DNA of 64,000 nucleotides from Lachnospiraceae bacterium MA2020 (GTDB taxonomy: Bacteria > Bacillota > Clostridia > Lachnospirales > Lachnospiraceae): the NCBI GenBank assembly GCA_000746015.1, contig JQKK01000003.1, positions 226,213 to 290,212 of the forward strand, in the 5' to 3' direction. A program made the translations under genes and the position numbers. The stretch's first letter is position 1; each line of letters opens with the position of its first letter. Below the pieces are notes generated by a model, which was not told the DNA's origin, did no database searches, and saw nothing but the letters and a program-made list of their open reading frames with translations. Of the stretch, positions 9,473 through 19,500 are shown piece by piece.

Positions 9473-10555
9473 ATGGAGTTCAGGATAGGTTGTATATCCG
9501 GAGATGGAATTGGTCCGGAAGTGGTGAGAGAAGCAAGAAAAGTGCTTGATGCAGTCGGTGCAAAGTACGGTCATAGTTTCATATATACTGATATCTGCAT
9601 GGGAGGATGCTCAATAGATAAATATGGAGAGCCACTGACAGATGAAGCTGTCGAGACAGCAAAGAGCAGTGATGCTGTATTGATGGGATCTATTGGTGGA
9701 AATACAAGCACTTCTCCATGGTATAAGCTCCCACCGGAAAAGAGACCGGAGGCAGGGCTTTTGAAGATTCGAAAAGAGCTTGGTCTTTTTGCAAATCTTC
9801 GTCCTTCATATTTATATAAGGAACTTAAGGAGGCATGTCCTCTTAGAGAATCCATCGCAAATGAAGGCTTTGACATGCTCATCATGCGAGAGCTGACAGG
9901 TGGATTGTATTTCGGAGAAAGATATACAAAAGAGATTGATGGTGTCATGACCGCTGTTGATACACTTTCTTATAATGAGAAGGAGATCCGACGCATAGCT
10001 ATAAAGGCCTTTGAAGTTGCCATGAAGAGAAAGAAAAAAGTTACTTCTGTGGATAAGGCAAACGTGCTTGATTCATCAAGACTATGGAGAAAAGTAGTCG
10101 AAGATGTTGCAAAAGACTATCCGGAAGTGACACTTGAGCATATGCTGGTCGACAATGCTGCAATGCAGCTTGTTAAGAACCCGGCTCAGTTTGATGTAGT
10201 CCTCACCGAGAATATGTTTGGCGATATCCTCTCAGATGAGGCAGCTGAGATTACCGGATCTATAGGAATGCTTTCAAGTGCATCACTTAATGATACAAAG
10301 TTTGGTCTTTATGAGCCTTCTGGTGGATCAGCACCGGATATAGCTGGAAAAAATATAGCAAATCCTATAGCAACTATCCTTTCGGCAGCGATGATGCTCA
10401 GATTCTCATTTGATCTTGATGAGGAGGCCACAAAGATAGAGGAAGCAGTAAGACAGGTTCTTGCTGAAGGTATACGTACAGGCGATATTATGGCTGATGG
10501 CTGCAGAAAGGTAAGCACTTCTGAAATGGGAGATGCTGTAGCAGCCAGAGTTTAA
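9473..10555 (+). CDS. leuB: 3-isopropylmalate dehydrogenase
   Basis: Oxidative decarboxylation of 3-isopropylmalate in leucine synthesis, NAD-dependent. 360 aa, full length. Signatures: [11 protein letters not shown], the [12 protein letters not shown] region, [14 protein letters not shown], the metal-binding [20 protein letters not shown], and the NAD-selecting [14 protein letters not shown]. It starts an apparent leuB-ilvD-ilvB operon (27 and 51 bp gaps). leuA and leuCD are elsewhere. The 66 bp upstream are too short for a T-box. Confidence 0.96.
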   Translation: MEFRIGCISGDGIGPEVVREARKVLDAVGAKYGHSFIYTDICMGGCSIDKYGEPLTDEAVETAKSSDAVLMGSIGGNTSTSPWYKLPPEKRPEAGLLKIRKELGLFANLRPSYLYKELKEACPLRESIANEGFDMLIMRELTGGLYFGERYTKEIDGVMTAVDTLSYNEKEIRRIAIKAFEVAMKRKKKVTSVDKANVLDSSRLWRKVVEDVAKDYPEVTLEHMLVDNAAMQLVKNPAQFDVVLTENMFGDILSDEAAEITGSIGMLSSASLNDTKFGLYEPSGGSAPDIAGKNIANPIATILSAAMMLRFSFDLDEEATKIEEAVRQVLAEGIRTGDIMADGCRKVSTSEMGDAVAARV

Positions 10556-10582
10556 CAATAATTAGGTAGGAGGAATTTTGGG

Positions 10583-12247
10583 ATGAGAAGTGATAGCGTA
10601 AAATGCGGAGATCAGGCAGCTCCGGCAAGGAGTCTTTTCAACGCTCTTGGATTTACAAAAGAGGAAATGGCTAAGCCAATGATCGGTATTGTAAGCTCAC
10701 AAAATGAGATAGTACCGGGACATATGAATATAGATAAGATCGTGGATGCTGTTAAGCTTGGAGTTGCAGAGGCCGGAGGAATGCCTGTCGTATTTCCTGC
10801 AATAGCAGTTTGCGATGGTATCGCAATGGGACATATCGGAATGAAATATTCACTTGTTACTCGTGATCTTATAGCTGATTCTACTGAGTGTATGGCTCTT
10901 GCTCATCAGTTTGACGCCCTTGTAATGGTTCCAAACTGTGACAAGAATGTACCCGGACTTCTCATGGCTGCAGCAAGATTAAACATTCCTACAGTATTTG
11001 TATCCGGTGGTCCTATGCTTGCAGGTCATGTACATGGCAAGAAGACATCACTTTCATCAATGTTTGAGGCAGTAGGTGCAAAAGCGGCAGGAACGATCGA
11101 TGAGGCAGAGCTTGATTATTATGTAGAGCATACCTGTCCAAGCTGCGGATCATGCTCGGGCATGTATACTGCAAATTCAATGAACTGTCTTACAGAAGCT
11201 ATCGGTATGGGACTTCGCGGAAATGGAACTATTCCGGCAGTTTATTCTGAGAGAATCCGTCTTGCCAAGAAAGCAGGATATGCTGTTATGGATATGCTTA
11301 AGAAAAATATTCGTCCTCGTGACATACTTACAAAAGAGGCATTTATGAATGCGCTTGCAGTAGATATGGCACTTGGATGTTCTACAAATACAATGCTTCA
11401 CCTTCCTGCGATCGCACATGAGGCAGGAGTAGATCTTGATATGGAGATCGCAAACGAGGTAAGTGATCGTACACCAAACCTTTGCCATCTTGCTCCTGCA
11501 GGTCGTACTTATATGGAAGACCTAAACGAGGCAGGCGGTGTATATGCTGTAATGAACGAGCTTTCAAAGAAGAATCTGCTTAATCTTGACTGTATCACAG
11601 TTACAGGTAAGACAGTAGGAGAGAATATTGCGGGTGCTGTAAACCGTGATCCTGAGACGATCAGACCAATCGATGAGCCATTTATGCCTAATGGCGGAAT
11701 TGCAGTACTTAAGGGAAATATCGCGCCGGATACAGGTATTGTAAAGCGTTCAGCGGTTGCTCCTGAAATGATGGTACATGAAGGTCCTGCAAGAGTATTT
11801 GACTGTGAGGAAGATGCTATCTCAGCGATCCTTGGCGGCAAGATCAACGCAGGTGATGTTGTAGTCATCAGATATGAAGGACCAAAGGGCGGACCTGGAA
11901 TGAGAGAGATGCTCAATCCTACATCAGCAATTGCTGGCATGGGACTTGGCTCATCTGTAGCTCTTATCACAGACGGACGTTTCTCAGGAGCTTCAAGAGG
12001 AGCTTCTATCGGACACGTTTCGCCTGAGGCTGCTGTAGGCGGACCTATTGCACTTATAGAAGAAGGCGATATCATCAGGGTTGATATACCTAACAACGCA
12101 CTCAATGTAAAGGTTTCTGATGAAGTACTTGCGGAGAGAAAGAAAAACTGGAAGCCTAGAGAGCCTAAGGTAACAAGCGGATATCTTGCAAGATATGAAA
12201 AGCTTGTTACAAGCGGTAATCGTGGAGCAGTACTTGAGATCAGATAA
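10583..12247 (+). CDS. ilvD: Dihydroxy-acid dehydratase
   Basis: Fe-S dehydratase of valine, isoleucine and leucine synthesis, converting 2,3-dihydroxy acids to 2-keto acids. 554 aa, normal length. Visible: cluster-ligand stretches NCDKNVPG and [16 protein letters not shown], then [13 protein letters not shown] and [22 protein letters not shown]. The ribosome site is AGGAGG. The gene lies between leuB and ilvB with short gaps, consistent with one branched-chain operon. Confidence 0.96.
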   Translation: MRSDSVKCGDQAAPARSLFNALGFTKEEMAKPMIGIVSSQNEIVPGHMNIDKIVDAVKLGVAEAGGMPVVFPAIAVCDGIAMGHIGMKYSLVTRDLIADSTECMALAHQFDALVMVPNCDKNVPGLLMAAARLNIPTVFVSGGPMLAGHVHGKKTSLSSMFEAVGAKAAGTIDEAELDYYVEHTCPSCGSCSGMYTANSMNCLTEAIGMGLRGNGTIPAVYSERIRLAKKAGYAVMDMLKKNIRPRDILTKEAFMNALAVDMALGCSTNTMLHLPAIAHEAGVDLDMEIANEVSDRTPNLCHLAPAGRTYMEDLNEAGGVYAVMNELSKKNLLNLDCITVTGKTVGENIAGAVNRDPETIRPIDEPFMPNGGIAVLKGNIAPDTGIVKRSAVAPEMMVHEGPARVFDCEEDAISAILGGKINAGDVVVIRYEGPKGGPGMREMLNPTSAIAGMGLGSSVALITDGRFSGASRGASIGHVSPEAAVGGPIALIEEGDIIRVDIPNNALNVKVSDEVLAERKKNWKPREPKVTSGYLARYEKLVTSGNRGAVLEIR

Positions 12248-12298
12248 AAGATTTAAAATCCAAACCAGATTTAATTTTGCTAATTGGAGGGATGAACG

Positions 12299-13972
12299 AT
12301 GCAGCTTACAGGAGCTGAAATTGTAATAGAAGTTCTTAAAGAGCAGGGAGTAGACACTGTTTTTGGTTATCCGGGCGGTGCAATCCTCAATATCTACGAT
12401 GCTCTTTATAAAAATTCAGATATTATCCGCCATGTGCTTACTTCTCATGAGCAGGGTGCATCACATGCCGCAGACGGATATGCAAGGGCGACCGGTAAGG
12501 TTGGAGTCTGTATGGCAACATCCGGTCCGGGTGCAACCAATCTTGTTACCGGTATCGCAACAGCGATGATGGATTCTGTACCAATGGTAGCCATTACCGC
12601 AAATGTAGGTCTGCCGCTTCTTGGAAAAGATACTTTCCAGGAAGTGGACATAGCCGGTGTTACAATGCCTATTACTAAGCATGGCTATATTGTAAAGGAT
12701 GTTACGAAACTTGCAGATACGCTGAGACGCGCATTCCGCATAGCCCAGTCAGGCAGACCGGGTCCTGTACTTGTGGATATCACAAAGGATGTAACAGCTA
12801 ACAAATGCGAGTACGAAAAGCAGAAGCCTGAAGCACTGCCGGATCCTAATCATTACACAAAGGAAGATCTTGACAGAGCAGCTGAGCTTATAAATAAGGC
12901 TAAGAAGCCATTTATATATCTTGGCGGTGGTGCGATCATTTCCGGAGCATCAGAGGAAGTAAAGAAATTTGCGGAAAAAATCGATGCGCCTCTTTGTGAC
13001 ACGCTTATGGGTAAAGGAGCATTTGATCCGACTAACCCACGCTATACGGGTATGATCGGAATGCATGGCACAAAGGCATCAAATATCGGACTTGGAGAGT
13101 GTGATCTTTTGATCGCGCTTGGTGCGAGATTCTCAGACAGAGTCGTTGGTAATGCAAAGAAATTTGCCAATCGTGCGAAGGTGCTTCATATCGATATCGA
13201 TGCTGCTGAGATCAATAAAAATATCCGTACAGACGAGTGCGTAGTGGGAGATCTTAAGAAGGTGCTCAGTGAGCTTACTCCTATGGTAAATGAAAGAAAG
13301 AACGATGAATGGAGAGCTCATATTGATGAACTAAAGGTGAAATATCCGCTTAAATACGATAAAAACATGCTTACATGTCCGTTTGTTATCGAGACTCTTG
13401 ATCGCATTACGGATTCAAAGGCTATAATTACGACAGATGTTGGACAGCATCAGATGTGGACAGCTCAGTATTACCGCTTCAGGGAGCCGCGTCATTTCAT
13501 CACTTCCGGCGGCCTTGGAACTATGGGCTACGGTCTTGGTGCAGCTATTGGCGCAAAGGTTGGAAAGCCTGATGAAACAGTCATTAATATAGGTGGTGAT
13601 GGCTGCTTTAGAATGAATATGAATGAGCTGGCAACGGCAAGTCGTTATAATATTCATGTTATTGACATTATTATCAATAATGAAGTTTTGGGAATGGTAA
13701 GGCAGTGGCAGACGCTGTTTTATGGCGGCAGATATTCCCAGACAGTTCTGACAGACAAGGTAGATTATTGTAAAGTTGCCGAGGGACTTGGCTGCAAAGC
13801 AATCCGTGTTACTAAGCCTGAAGAGGTAGAGGGCGCGCTGCGAGAGGCATTGGCTGCAGAAGGTCCTGTTGTAATTGACTGTCAGATAGACAAGGATGAA
13901 TCAGTATTTCCAATGGTCTCACCGGGAGCTTCAATCTCAGAAGCTTTTGATGCAGACGATTTGAAAAAATAG
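12299..13972 (+). CDS. ilvB: Acetolactate synthase, large (catalytic) subunit
   Basis: ThDP-dependent condensation of pyruvate (with pyruvate or 2-ketobutyrate), the first common step of branched-chain amino acid synthesis. 557 aa. The N-terminal ThDP domain has FGYPGGAI and the activating Glu in SHEQGASHAADGYARA. The C-terminal domain has the ThDP/Mg motif GGDGCFRMNMNEL...NNEVLGMVRQW. The ribosome site is GGAGGG. No small regulatory subunit (ilvN/ilvH) follows; serC comes next. The subunit must be encoded elsewhere, or the enzyme acts alone. Confidence 0.95.
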   Translation: MQLTGAEIVIEVLKEQGVDTVFGYPGGAILNIYDALYKNSDIIRHVLTSHEQGASHAADGYARATGKVGVCMATSGPGATNLVTGIATAMMDSVPMVAITANVGLPLLGKDTFQEVDIAGVTMPITKHGYIVKDVTKLADTLRRAFRIAQSGRPGPVLVDITKDVTANKCEYEKQKPEALPDPNHYTKEDLDRAAELINKAKKPFIYLGGGAIISGASEEVKKFAEKIDAPLCDTLMGKGAFDPTNPRYTGMIGMHGTKASNIGLGECDLLIALGARFSDRVVGNAKKFANRAKVLHIDIDAAEINKNIRTDECVVGDLKKVLSELTPMVNERKNDEWRAHIDELKVKYPLKYDKNMLTCPFVIETLDRITDSKAIITTDVGQHQMWTAQYYRFREPRHFITSGGLGTMGYGLGAAIGAKVGKPDETVINIGGDGCFRMNMNELATASRYNIHVIDIIINNEVLGMVRQWQTLFYGGRYSQTVLTDKVDYCKVAEGLGCKAIRVTKPEEVEGALREALAAEGPVVIDCQIDKDESVFPMVSPGASISEAFDADDLKK

Positions 13973-14039
13973 ATGCACACAGATGATTATTAATGATTTA
14001 GTCAGGTTATTAAACAGAGTTATTAGAGGAGGAAAGATT

Positions 14040-15122
14040 ATGAGCAGAGTTTACAATTTTTCAGCAGGTCCTGCTGTATTACCGGAGGAAGTCCTTAAGA
14101 CATGCGCTGAAGAAATGATGGATTACAAAGGTTCAGGTCAGTCAGTAATGGAGATGAGCCATCGTAGTAAGGTCTATGATTCTATCATTAAGGAAGCTGA
14201 AGCTGATTTCAGAGAGCTCGTTGGCGTTCCGGATAATTACAAGGTGCTGTTTCTTCAGGGCGGAGCATCTACACAGTTTGCTATGATCCCTATGAATCTT
14301 ATGAAAAACCGTGTGGCTGACTTTATCGTAACCGGTCAGTGGGCTAAAAAGGCATGGCAGGAAGCTCAGAAATACGGTACTGCAAATAAGATCGCCTCTT
14401 CAGAGGATAAGACATTCAGCTACATTCCGGATGTAAGTGATCTTCCTATCAGCGAAAATGCCGACTATGTATATATCTGCCAGAACAATACAATTTACGG
14501 CACAAAGTATAAGGAGCTTCCTAATACAAAGGGAAAGATCCTGGTATCTGATGTTTCTTCTATGTTCCTTTCAGAGCCAATGGATGTTACAAAGTACGGT
14601 ATCGTATACGGCGGCGTGCAGAAGAACGTAGGACCTGCAGGTGTAACTATCGTAGTTATCAGAGAAGACCTTATCACTGATGATGTACTTGAGGGAACAC
14701 CAACAATGCTCAAGTATAAGACACATGCTGACTCAGATTCTCTTTACAACACACCACCTTGCTACAATATCTATGTATGTGGTCTTGTATTTAAGTGGCT
14801 CAAGAAGATGGGCGGACTTGAAGTGATGAAGCAGAAGAACGAGGAAAAGGCTAAGATCATCTATGATTATCTTGATTCTTCAAAGATGTTTAAGGGTACT
14901 GTAGAGCCTGAGTATCGTTCTCTTATGAATGTTCCATTTGTGACAGATTCAGATGAGCTCAATGCAAAGTTCATCAAGGAGGCCGAGGCTGCCGGATTTG
15001 TAAACCTCAAGGGACACAGAACAGTTGGCGGTATGAGAGCATCCATCTACAATGCTATGCCAAAGGAAGGCGTAGAGGCTCTTGTAAACTTCATGAAGAA
15101 ATTCGAGGAGGAAAATTCATAA
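14040..15122 (+). CDS. serC: Phosphoserine aminotransferase
   Basis: PLP-dependent transamination of 3-phosphohydroxypyruvate to phosphoserine. 360 aa. The start at 14040 (MSRVYNFSAGPAVLP) follows GAGGAGG; an upstream in-frame extension to 13983 has no ribosome site. Family marks: FSAGPA at the N-terminus, LFLQGGASTQFAMIPMN, the PLP lysine in GGVQKNVGPAG, and GHRTVGGMRASIYNAM near the end. Its stop overlaps the serA start by one base (TAATG). Confidence 0.95.
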   Translation: MSRVYNFSAGPAVLPEEVLKTCAEEMMDYKGSGQSVMEMSHRSKVYDSIIKEAEADFRELVGVPDNYKVLFLQGGASTQFAMIPMNLMKNRVADFIVTGQWAKKAWQEAQKYGTANKIASSEDKTFSYIPDVSDLPISENADYVYICQNNTIYGTKYKELPNTKGKILVSDVSSMFLSEPMDVTKYGIVYGGVQKNVGPAGVTIVVIREDLITDDVLEGTPTMLKYKTHADSDSLYNTPPCYNIYVCGLVFKWLKKMGGLEVMKQKNEEKAKIIYDYLDSSKMFKGTVEPEYRSLMNVPFVTDSDELNAKFIKEAEAAGFVNLKGHRTVGGMRASIYNAMPKEGVEALVNFMKKFEEENS

Positions 15123-16285
15123 TGTTCAAGTATAATTGCCTTAATCCTATTGCTAAAGTTGGTCTTGATAAATTCAACAAAAATTTCGTAGCGAGCGAAA
15201 CTTTCGAAAATGCTGACTGCGTACTTGTACGTTCAGCAAAGATGCATGATCTTGAGCTTGGCGACAACCTGATGGCTGTTGCCAGAGCCGGTGCAGGTGT
15301 AAACAATATCCCTCTTGATAAGTGCGCAGAAAAGGGTATCGTAGTTTTTAATACACCTGGCGCAAATGCAAATGGTGTTAAGGAGCTCGTTATCGCAGGT
15401 ATGCTCTACGCTTCCAGAGGAATTGTGGATGGTATCAACTGGGTAGCTACACAGGAAGGTAATGAAAATGTCGGCAAGGATGCTGAGAAGCAGAAGAAGG
15501 CTTATGCCGGAACTGAGATCGAGGGAAAGAAGCTCGGTGTTATCGGACTTGGCGCTATCGGTGTAAAGGTTGCAAATGCAGCGGTTAATCTCGGAATGGA
15601 AGTTTATGGATATGATCCATATATCTCTGTAGATGCAGCATGGCATCTTTCAAGAGCTATCAAGCACGTTATCAATGTTGAGGAGATATATGCAAATTGT
15701 GACTACATCACAATTCATGTGCCTCTTCTTGATGCAACAAAGAAGATGATAAATAAAGAAGCTATCAAGCTTATGAAGGATTCTGCAATTCTCCTTAATT
15801 TCGCAAGAGACGAGCTGGTTGATGAAGAGGCTGTTGTTTCTGCACTTAAGGTAGGCAAGCTTCGCAAGTATGTAAGTGACTTTGCTAATCCTACAACAGT
15901 TGGCCAGGAGGGATGTATCGTAACACCTCACCTCGGAGCTTCTACAGAGGAGTCTGAGGACAACTGCGCAGTAATGGCTGTAAGAGAGCTTGTAGACTAC
16001 ATGGAGAACGGAAATATCATCAATTCGGTTAACTTCCCGAAGATTGATATGGGCGTTTGTGCATCAGCCGGAAGAGTACTTGTCCTTCATGAAAATAAGG
16101 CAAACATGATCACAAAGTTCTCAAGCTACTTTGGTGATGCCGGAATCAACATTTCAGAGATGAACAATAAGTCACGTGGAAATAACGCTGTTTCCATGTT
16201 TGATCTTGATGATCCTGCAACAGACGAGATAATAGAAAAGATCAAGGCTGTTCCTGGAGTATTTAAGGTAAGAGTTGTAAAGTAA
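15122..16285 (+). CDS. serA: D-3-phosphoglycerate dehydrogenase, short ACT-domain form
   Basis: First step of serine synthesis. 387 aa: substrate/NAD-binding 2-hydroxyacid dehydrogenase domains (about 1-305, nucleotide motif GVIGLGAIGVKVANAA) and a C-terminal ACT domain (about 315-387, MITKFSSYFGDAGINISEM). That domain is the usual site of serine feedback. The catalytic histidine lies in TPHLGASTEE. It lacks the extra ASB domain of long SerA enzymes. Coupled to serC by a TAATG overlap; a terminator follows. Confidence 0.94.
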   Translation: MFKYNCLNPIAKVGLDKFNKNFVASETFENADCVLVRSAKMHDLELGDNLMAVARAGAGVNNIPLDKCAEKGIVVFNTPGANANGVKELVIAGMLYASRGIVDGINWVATQEGNENVGKDAEKQKKAYAGTEIEGKKLGVIGLGAIGVKVANAAVNLGMEVYGYDPYISVDAAWHLSRAIKHVINVEEIYANCDYITIHVPLLDATKKMINKEAIKLMKDSAILLNFARDELVDEEAVVSALKVGKLRKYVSDFANPTTVGQEGCIVTPHLGASTEESEDNCAVMAVRELVDYMENGNIINSVNFPKIDMGVCASAGRVLVLHENKANMITKFSSYFGDAGINISEMNNKSRGNNAVSMFDLDDPATDEIIEKIKAVPGVFKVRVVK

Positions 16286-16310
16286 TAGTTGAATATTATG
16301 GTATTTAAGA

Positions 16311-16346
16311 GGTCCTGCGGTGAGTTTTTCATCGCAGGATTTTTTG
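16311..16346 (+). terminator. Rho-independent terminator of serCA
   Basis: Stem TCCTGCGGTGA / TCATCGCAGGA (16313-16339) with one G-T style mismatch, followed by TTTTTTGATGTTTTTT. Confidence 0.85.
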
Positions 16347-16386
16347 ATGTTTTTTACTTGTATTTAAAATTGTACACAATTTGTAC

Positions 16387-16415
16387 TTGAATGTATACAA
16401 TATTTGTGATACAGT
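16387..16415 (+). promoter_or_regulatory. Possible promoter of the surface-protein gene
   Basis: TTGAAT (16387-16392), 17-bp spacer, TACAGT (16410-16415), about 160 bp ahead of the start codon. It lies directly upstream of the folded leader at 16457, which it would place in the 5' UTR. Confidence 0.45.
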
Positions 16416-16456
16416 ATACGAGATTTGTGTCTTATAGTAAGGAACGCCCGTTTCAT

Positions 16457-16548
16457 TGAGCCTTGCAGCAAGACAGTTGATATTTTACTTATAGCCGGTT
16501 TCGTACCGGTTTGTTTAAGTACAACTGGCGAGCGATAGAGGAGGCTCA
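16457..16548 (+). ncRNA. Structured 5' leader of unknown class
   Basis: A nested fold is visible by eye. An outer closing helix TGAGCCT (16457-16463) / AGGCTCA (16542-16548) surrounds a long arm: CAGTTG (16474-16479) / CAACTG (16522-16527), TACTTA (16486-16491) / TAAGTA (16516-16521), and AGCCGGT (16493-16499) / ACCGGTT (16505-16511) with a TTCGT-like loop. Unpaired conserved-looking stretches lie on both flanks. It ends 28 bp before the ATG of the surface protein. I compared it by memory with c-di-GMP, c-di-AMP, cobalamin, TPP, lysine, THF and glycine riboswitches and it matches none. Confidence 0.55.
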
Positions 16549-16575
16549 GCCAGATTCAGGGAGGAAGTTGGAAGT

Positions 16576-19500
16576 ATGAAACACAGAGCGCGTCTACTGA
16601 GCATTCTTTTGTCATCAGTGATCTCATTTGTATCTGTAACAGGAAATGTCACATACTATGCACACGCAGAGGAAGTGATGAGTGAAGATACAACATCAGA
16701 AGACAATTCTGAAGAACAATCTGAAGAAAAACCCGAAGAAGAAATAAATGAAGAATCAGAGGATGAGTGTGAAGAGCATTCTGAAGAATCTGATTCAGAA
16801 GAATCTAAAGCAGAGGAGCAGAGCGAGTCAGAAGAGCACGCAGAAGCTGAGTCTGAAAATACTGAAGCTGAAAATACTGAAGCAGTAAGTGGGTCAGGCG
16901 AAACAGAGCAGACAGAAGCAGCACCTGAAGCGGAAATGCCAAGTGAGGCAGCACCAAGCGAGGCAATGCCAAGTGAGGCTGCGCCAAGTGAGGCAGCACC
17001 AAGCGAGGCAATGCCAAGTGAGGCGGCGCCAAGTGAAGCAGCGCCAACAGAGGCAATGCCAACAGAAGCGGCACCAACAGAGGCAGCGCCAAGTGAAGCA
17101 ATGCCAACAGAAGCAGCGCCAAGCGAAGCAATGCCAACAGAGTCAGCGCCAAATGAAGCAGCTCCGACAGAGGCAATGCCAACAGAGCCAGTGCCAAGTG
17201 AAACAGCGCCGACAGAGGCAGCACCATCTGAGCCAACAGCAGGCGAAGTAATGCCTTCAGAAGAAGCTTCTCAGGACGAAGGCTCTGCAAATGAGACAGT
17301 AAATTTTGAGTTGCCAACAGAAGAGTATGCGATGGATCCCGGTATGCTCGAAGCTTCTATGGCAATTGTAAATGATAAGGATAAATTTAAATCGGGTACA
17401 GATAAATATGGTAATTCGATATTCATAGATTTAGGAAAAACGTATGGCTTAGGTTATGTTGATCATTATGATTTTGAAGATATTGATGGTTTAAAACGTG
17501 TTTATAATAAACCTTGGAGTTTTGGAAGAGATAGTGCCTCTGCTACATTTACACTTGAAGATCCTTCAAAAATCAATGAATCTATAACTATAAAGTGTAA
17601 TCATTGGGCTGGAGTAGAAGTATGTATTCCATTTACTAAGAAATGCACAGAAGCCAAAGTTCGTGAAGAAAACATATATATCACGTTAAAGTTCACCCTA
17701 GATGCACCAACGATCGAGTTTCCTGATTTGAACACAACTTACAATGGCAGTGCTGTTGATTTTGCAGATCGTATCAAGGTACCTGATGGAGTAACATATC
17801 ATGCGGTTTATCTTGATGAAAATGAAAATGAGCTTGCAGGTGCTCCGGTAAATGCTGGAAATTATAAGATCAGGGTCAATACGGAGCTTAATAAAGACTA
17901 CAAGGATACGGAAGAAACCAGAAACTTTACAATAGAGAAGGCTGACTTAAATGTTTCTGCAGACTGGTACAACGGAACATATGATGGAGAATCACATAAG
18001 GTTGTTTCAATAAATAGCGTAAATGGTGTGGATGGTAATCCTGTAAAGTGCAGTATTGATGAGATACCGGTTGTAACTGAGCCATGTGATAAAGAATATA
18101 CAATCGGAATAATGCCTGAGAATCCTAACTACAATTATGCATCGATTACAGGTACGGTTGTTGTAAATAAAGCAGACTATGATGAATCTAAGATCGAAGC
18201 TACTGCGAGCGATGTTTATTATAAGAGCGGTGACAAGCCTACAGTTGTTGTAAAGTATGACGGTAAAGTGCTTGATGAGAAAGAATATAGCATCGCATAT
18301 GATAGAGACATTTGTGATTCACTTGGAGAGCATAAGCTTACTGTAAAATTAAGTAAGGATCATTATAACGACAAAGACTACACAACAAGCTACAATGTAT
18401 TTGCAATGAAGGCAGCAATCTATAAGAGGACTAGTAAAAATGGCAAAACTCTTTTAGGATATGGCTATCTCACAGAAGAATATTATAAAAATAATATCAA
18501 TAGTACACTTAATATAACTGCTGACAAGGCTATCAGAGAAGCAATCCTTGAGCTTCCTGAAGATTTGGATGATGGTACACCAATTGAATATGGCAGGCTT
18601 GAGCACAAGGTAAAGGGATCTTTGGATGTAACGATTTTGTGTTATGTCGGAGATAAGGATGCGGAATACTATCTCCTTAAATCAGGTGAGAAGAAACCTG
18701 ATGGTATAGCTGGTGATCCAAAGCCAAAATATGTTTCAGTTGGATCAGGTAGCATATCGTTTAATGCCTATGAATGCAATATCCTTGACAAAAATGCTAA
18801 AGAAACATCTATAGACAAGTATCTCGTTTCAACTCCAAATGAGAAGGCTAAGAGAAAAGCTATAGTGTCTGCAGGATATTCTGAAGAAGAAATTGATGAT
18901 ATGGGCCTCGATATCAAGTGGTACAGAATAATAAATAACAGAGGCAGTGACGGATACCATGTTGATGGTAGAGTTGTCAGAAAAGCTACCGGTGAAGACT
19001 ATGATCACCGTGATACTTTCCACGTAACAGCAAAGGTTGCAGGTGGAAAGGGAACAGTATCAGTAAGTTCGCAGAAGGTATATGCAGGAGATGATTCTGA
19101 GCCTATTACATTTAAGGTAAGAGAAGGATTTATAATTGAAAAGATAGAGATAAATAGAAAAAAAACTATCAAAGAGATAGAGATAAATGGAGAAATGAAA
19201 AGGTTTTCCGATTTAAAAATAGATACTTATACTTACCCTGCTATCAAAAATGTTTCTGAAGATATAGATATAAATGTAAGCATAACTCCGAAAAAGACTC
19301 CTTCAGAGAATAGTACCTCACAGAACAGTACTTCACAGAATAGTACTTCACAGAACAGTACTTCACAGAACAGTACTTCGCAGAATAGTACTTCGCAGAA
19401 TAGTACTTCGCAGAACAGTACTTCACAGAACAGTACCTCAGAGAATAGTACTTCGCAGAACAGTACTTCAGAGAACAGTACATCAGGTAATCTTGTTCCG

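Noticed and set aside
16805..17317. Minus-strand and +1 frames over the PSEA repeats
   Set aside because: Long open frames are produced by the 15-bp repeat itself; composition is nonsensical (Leu/Ala or Gln/Arg runs).
19306..19485. Regular repeats considered as a CRISPR array
   Set aside because: The units are contiguous 15-bp coding repeats with no spacers and no cas genes nearby.
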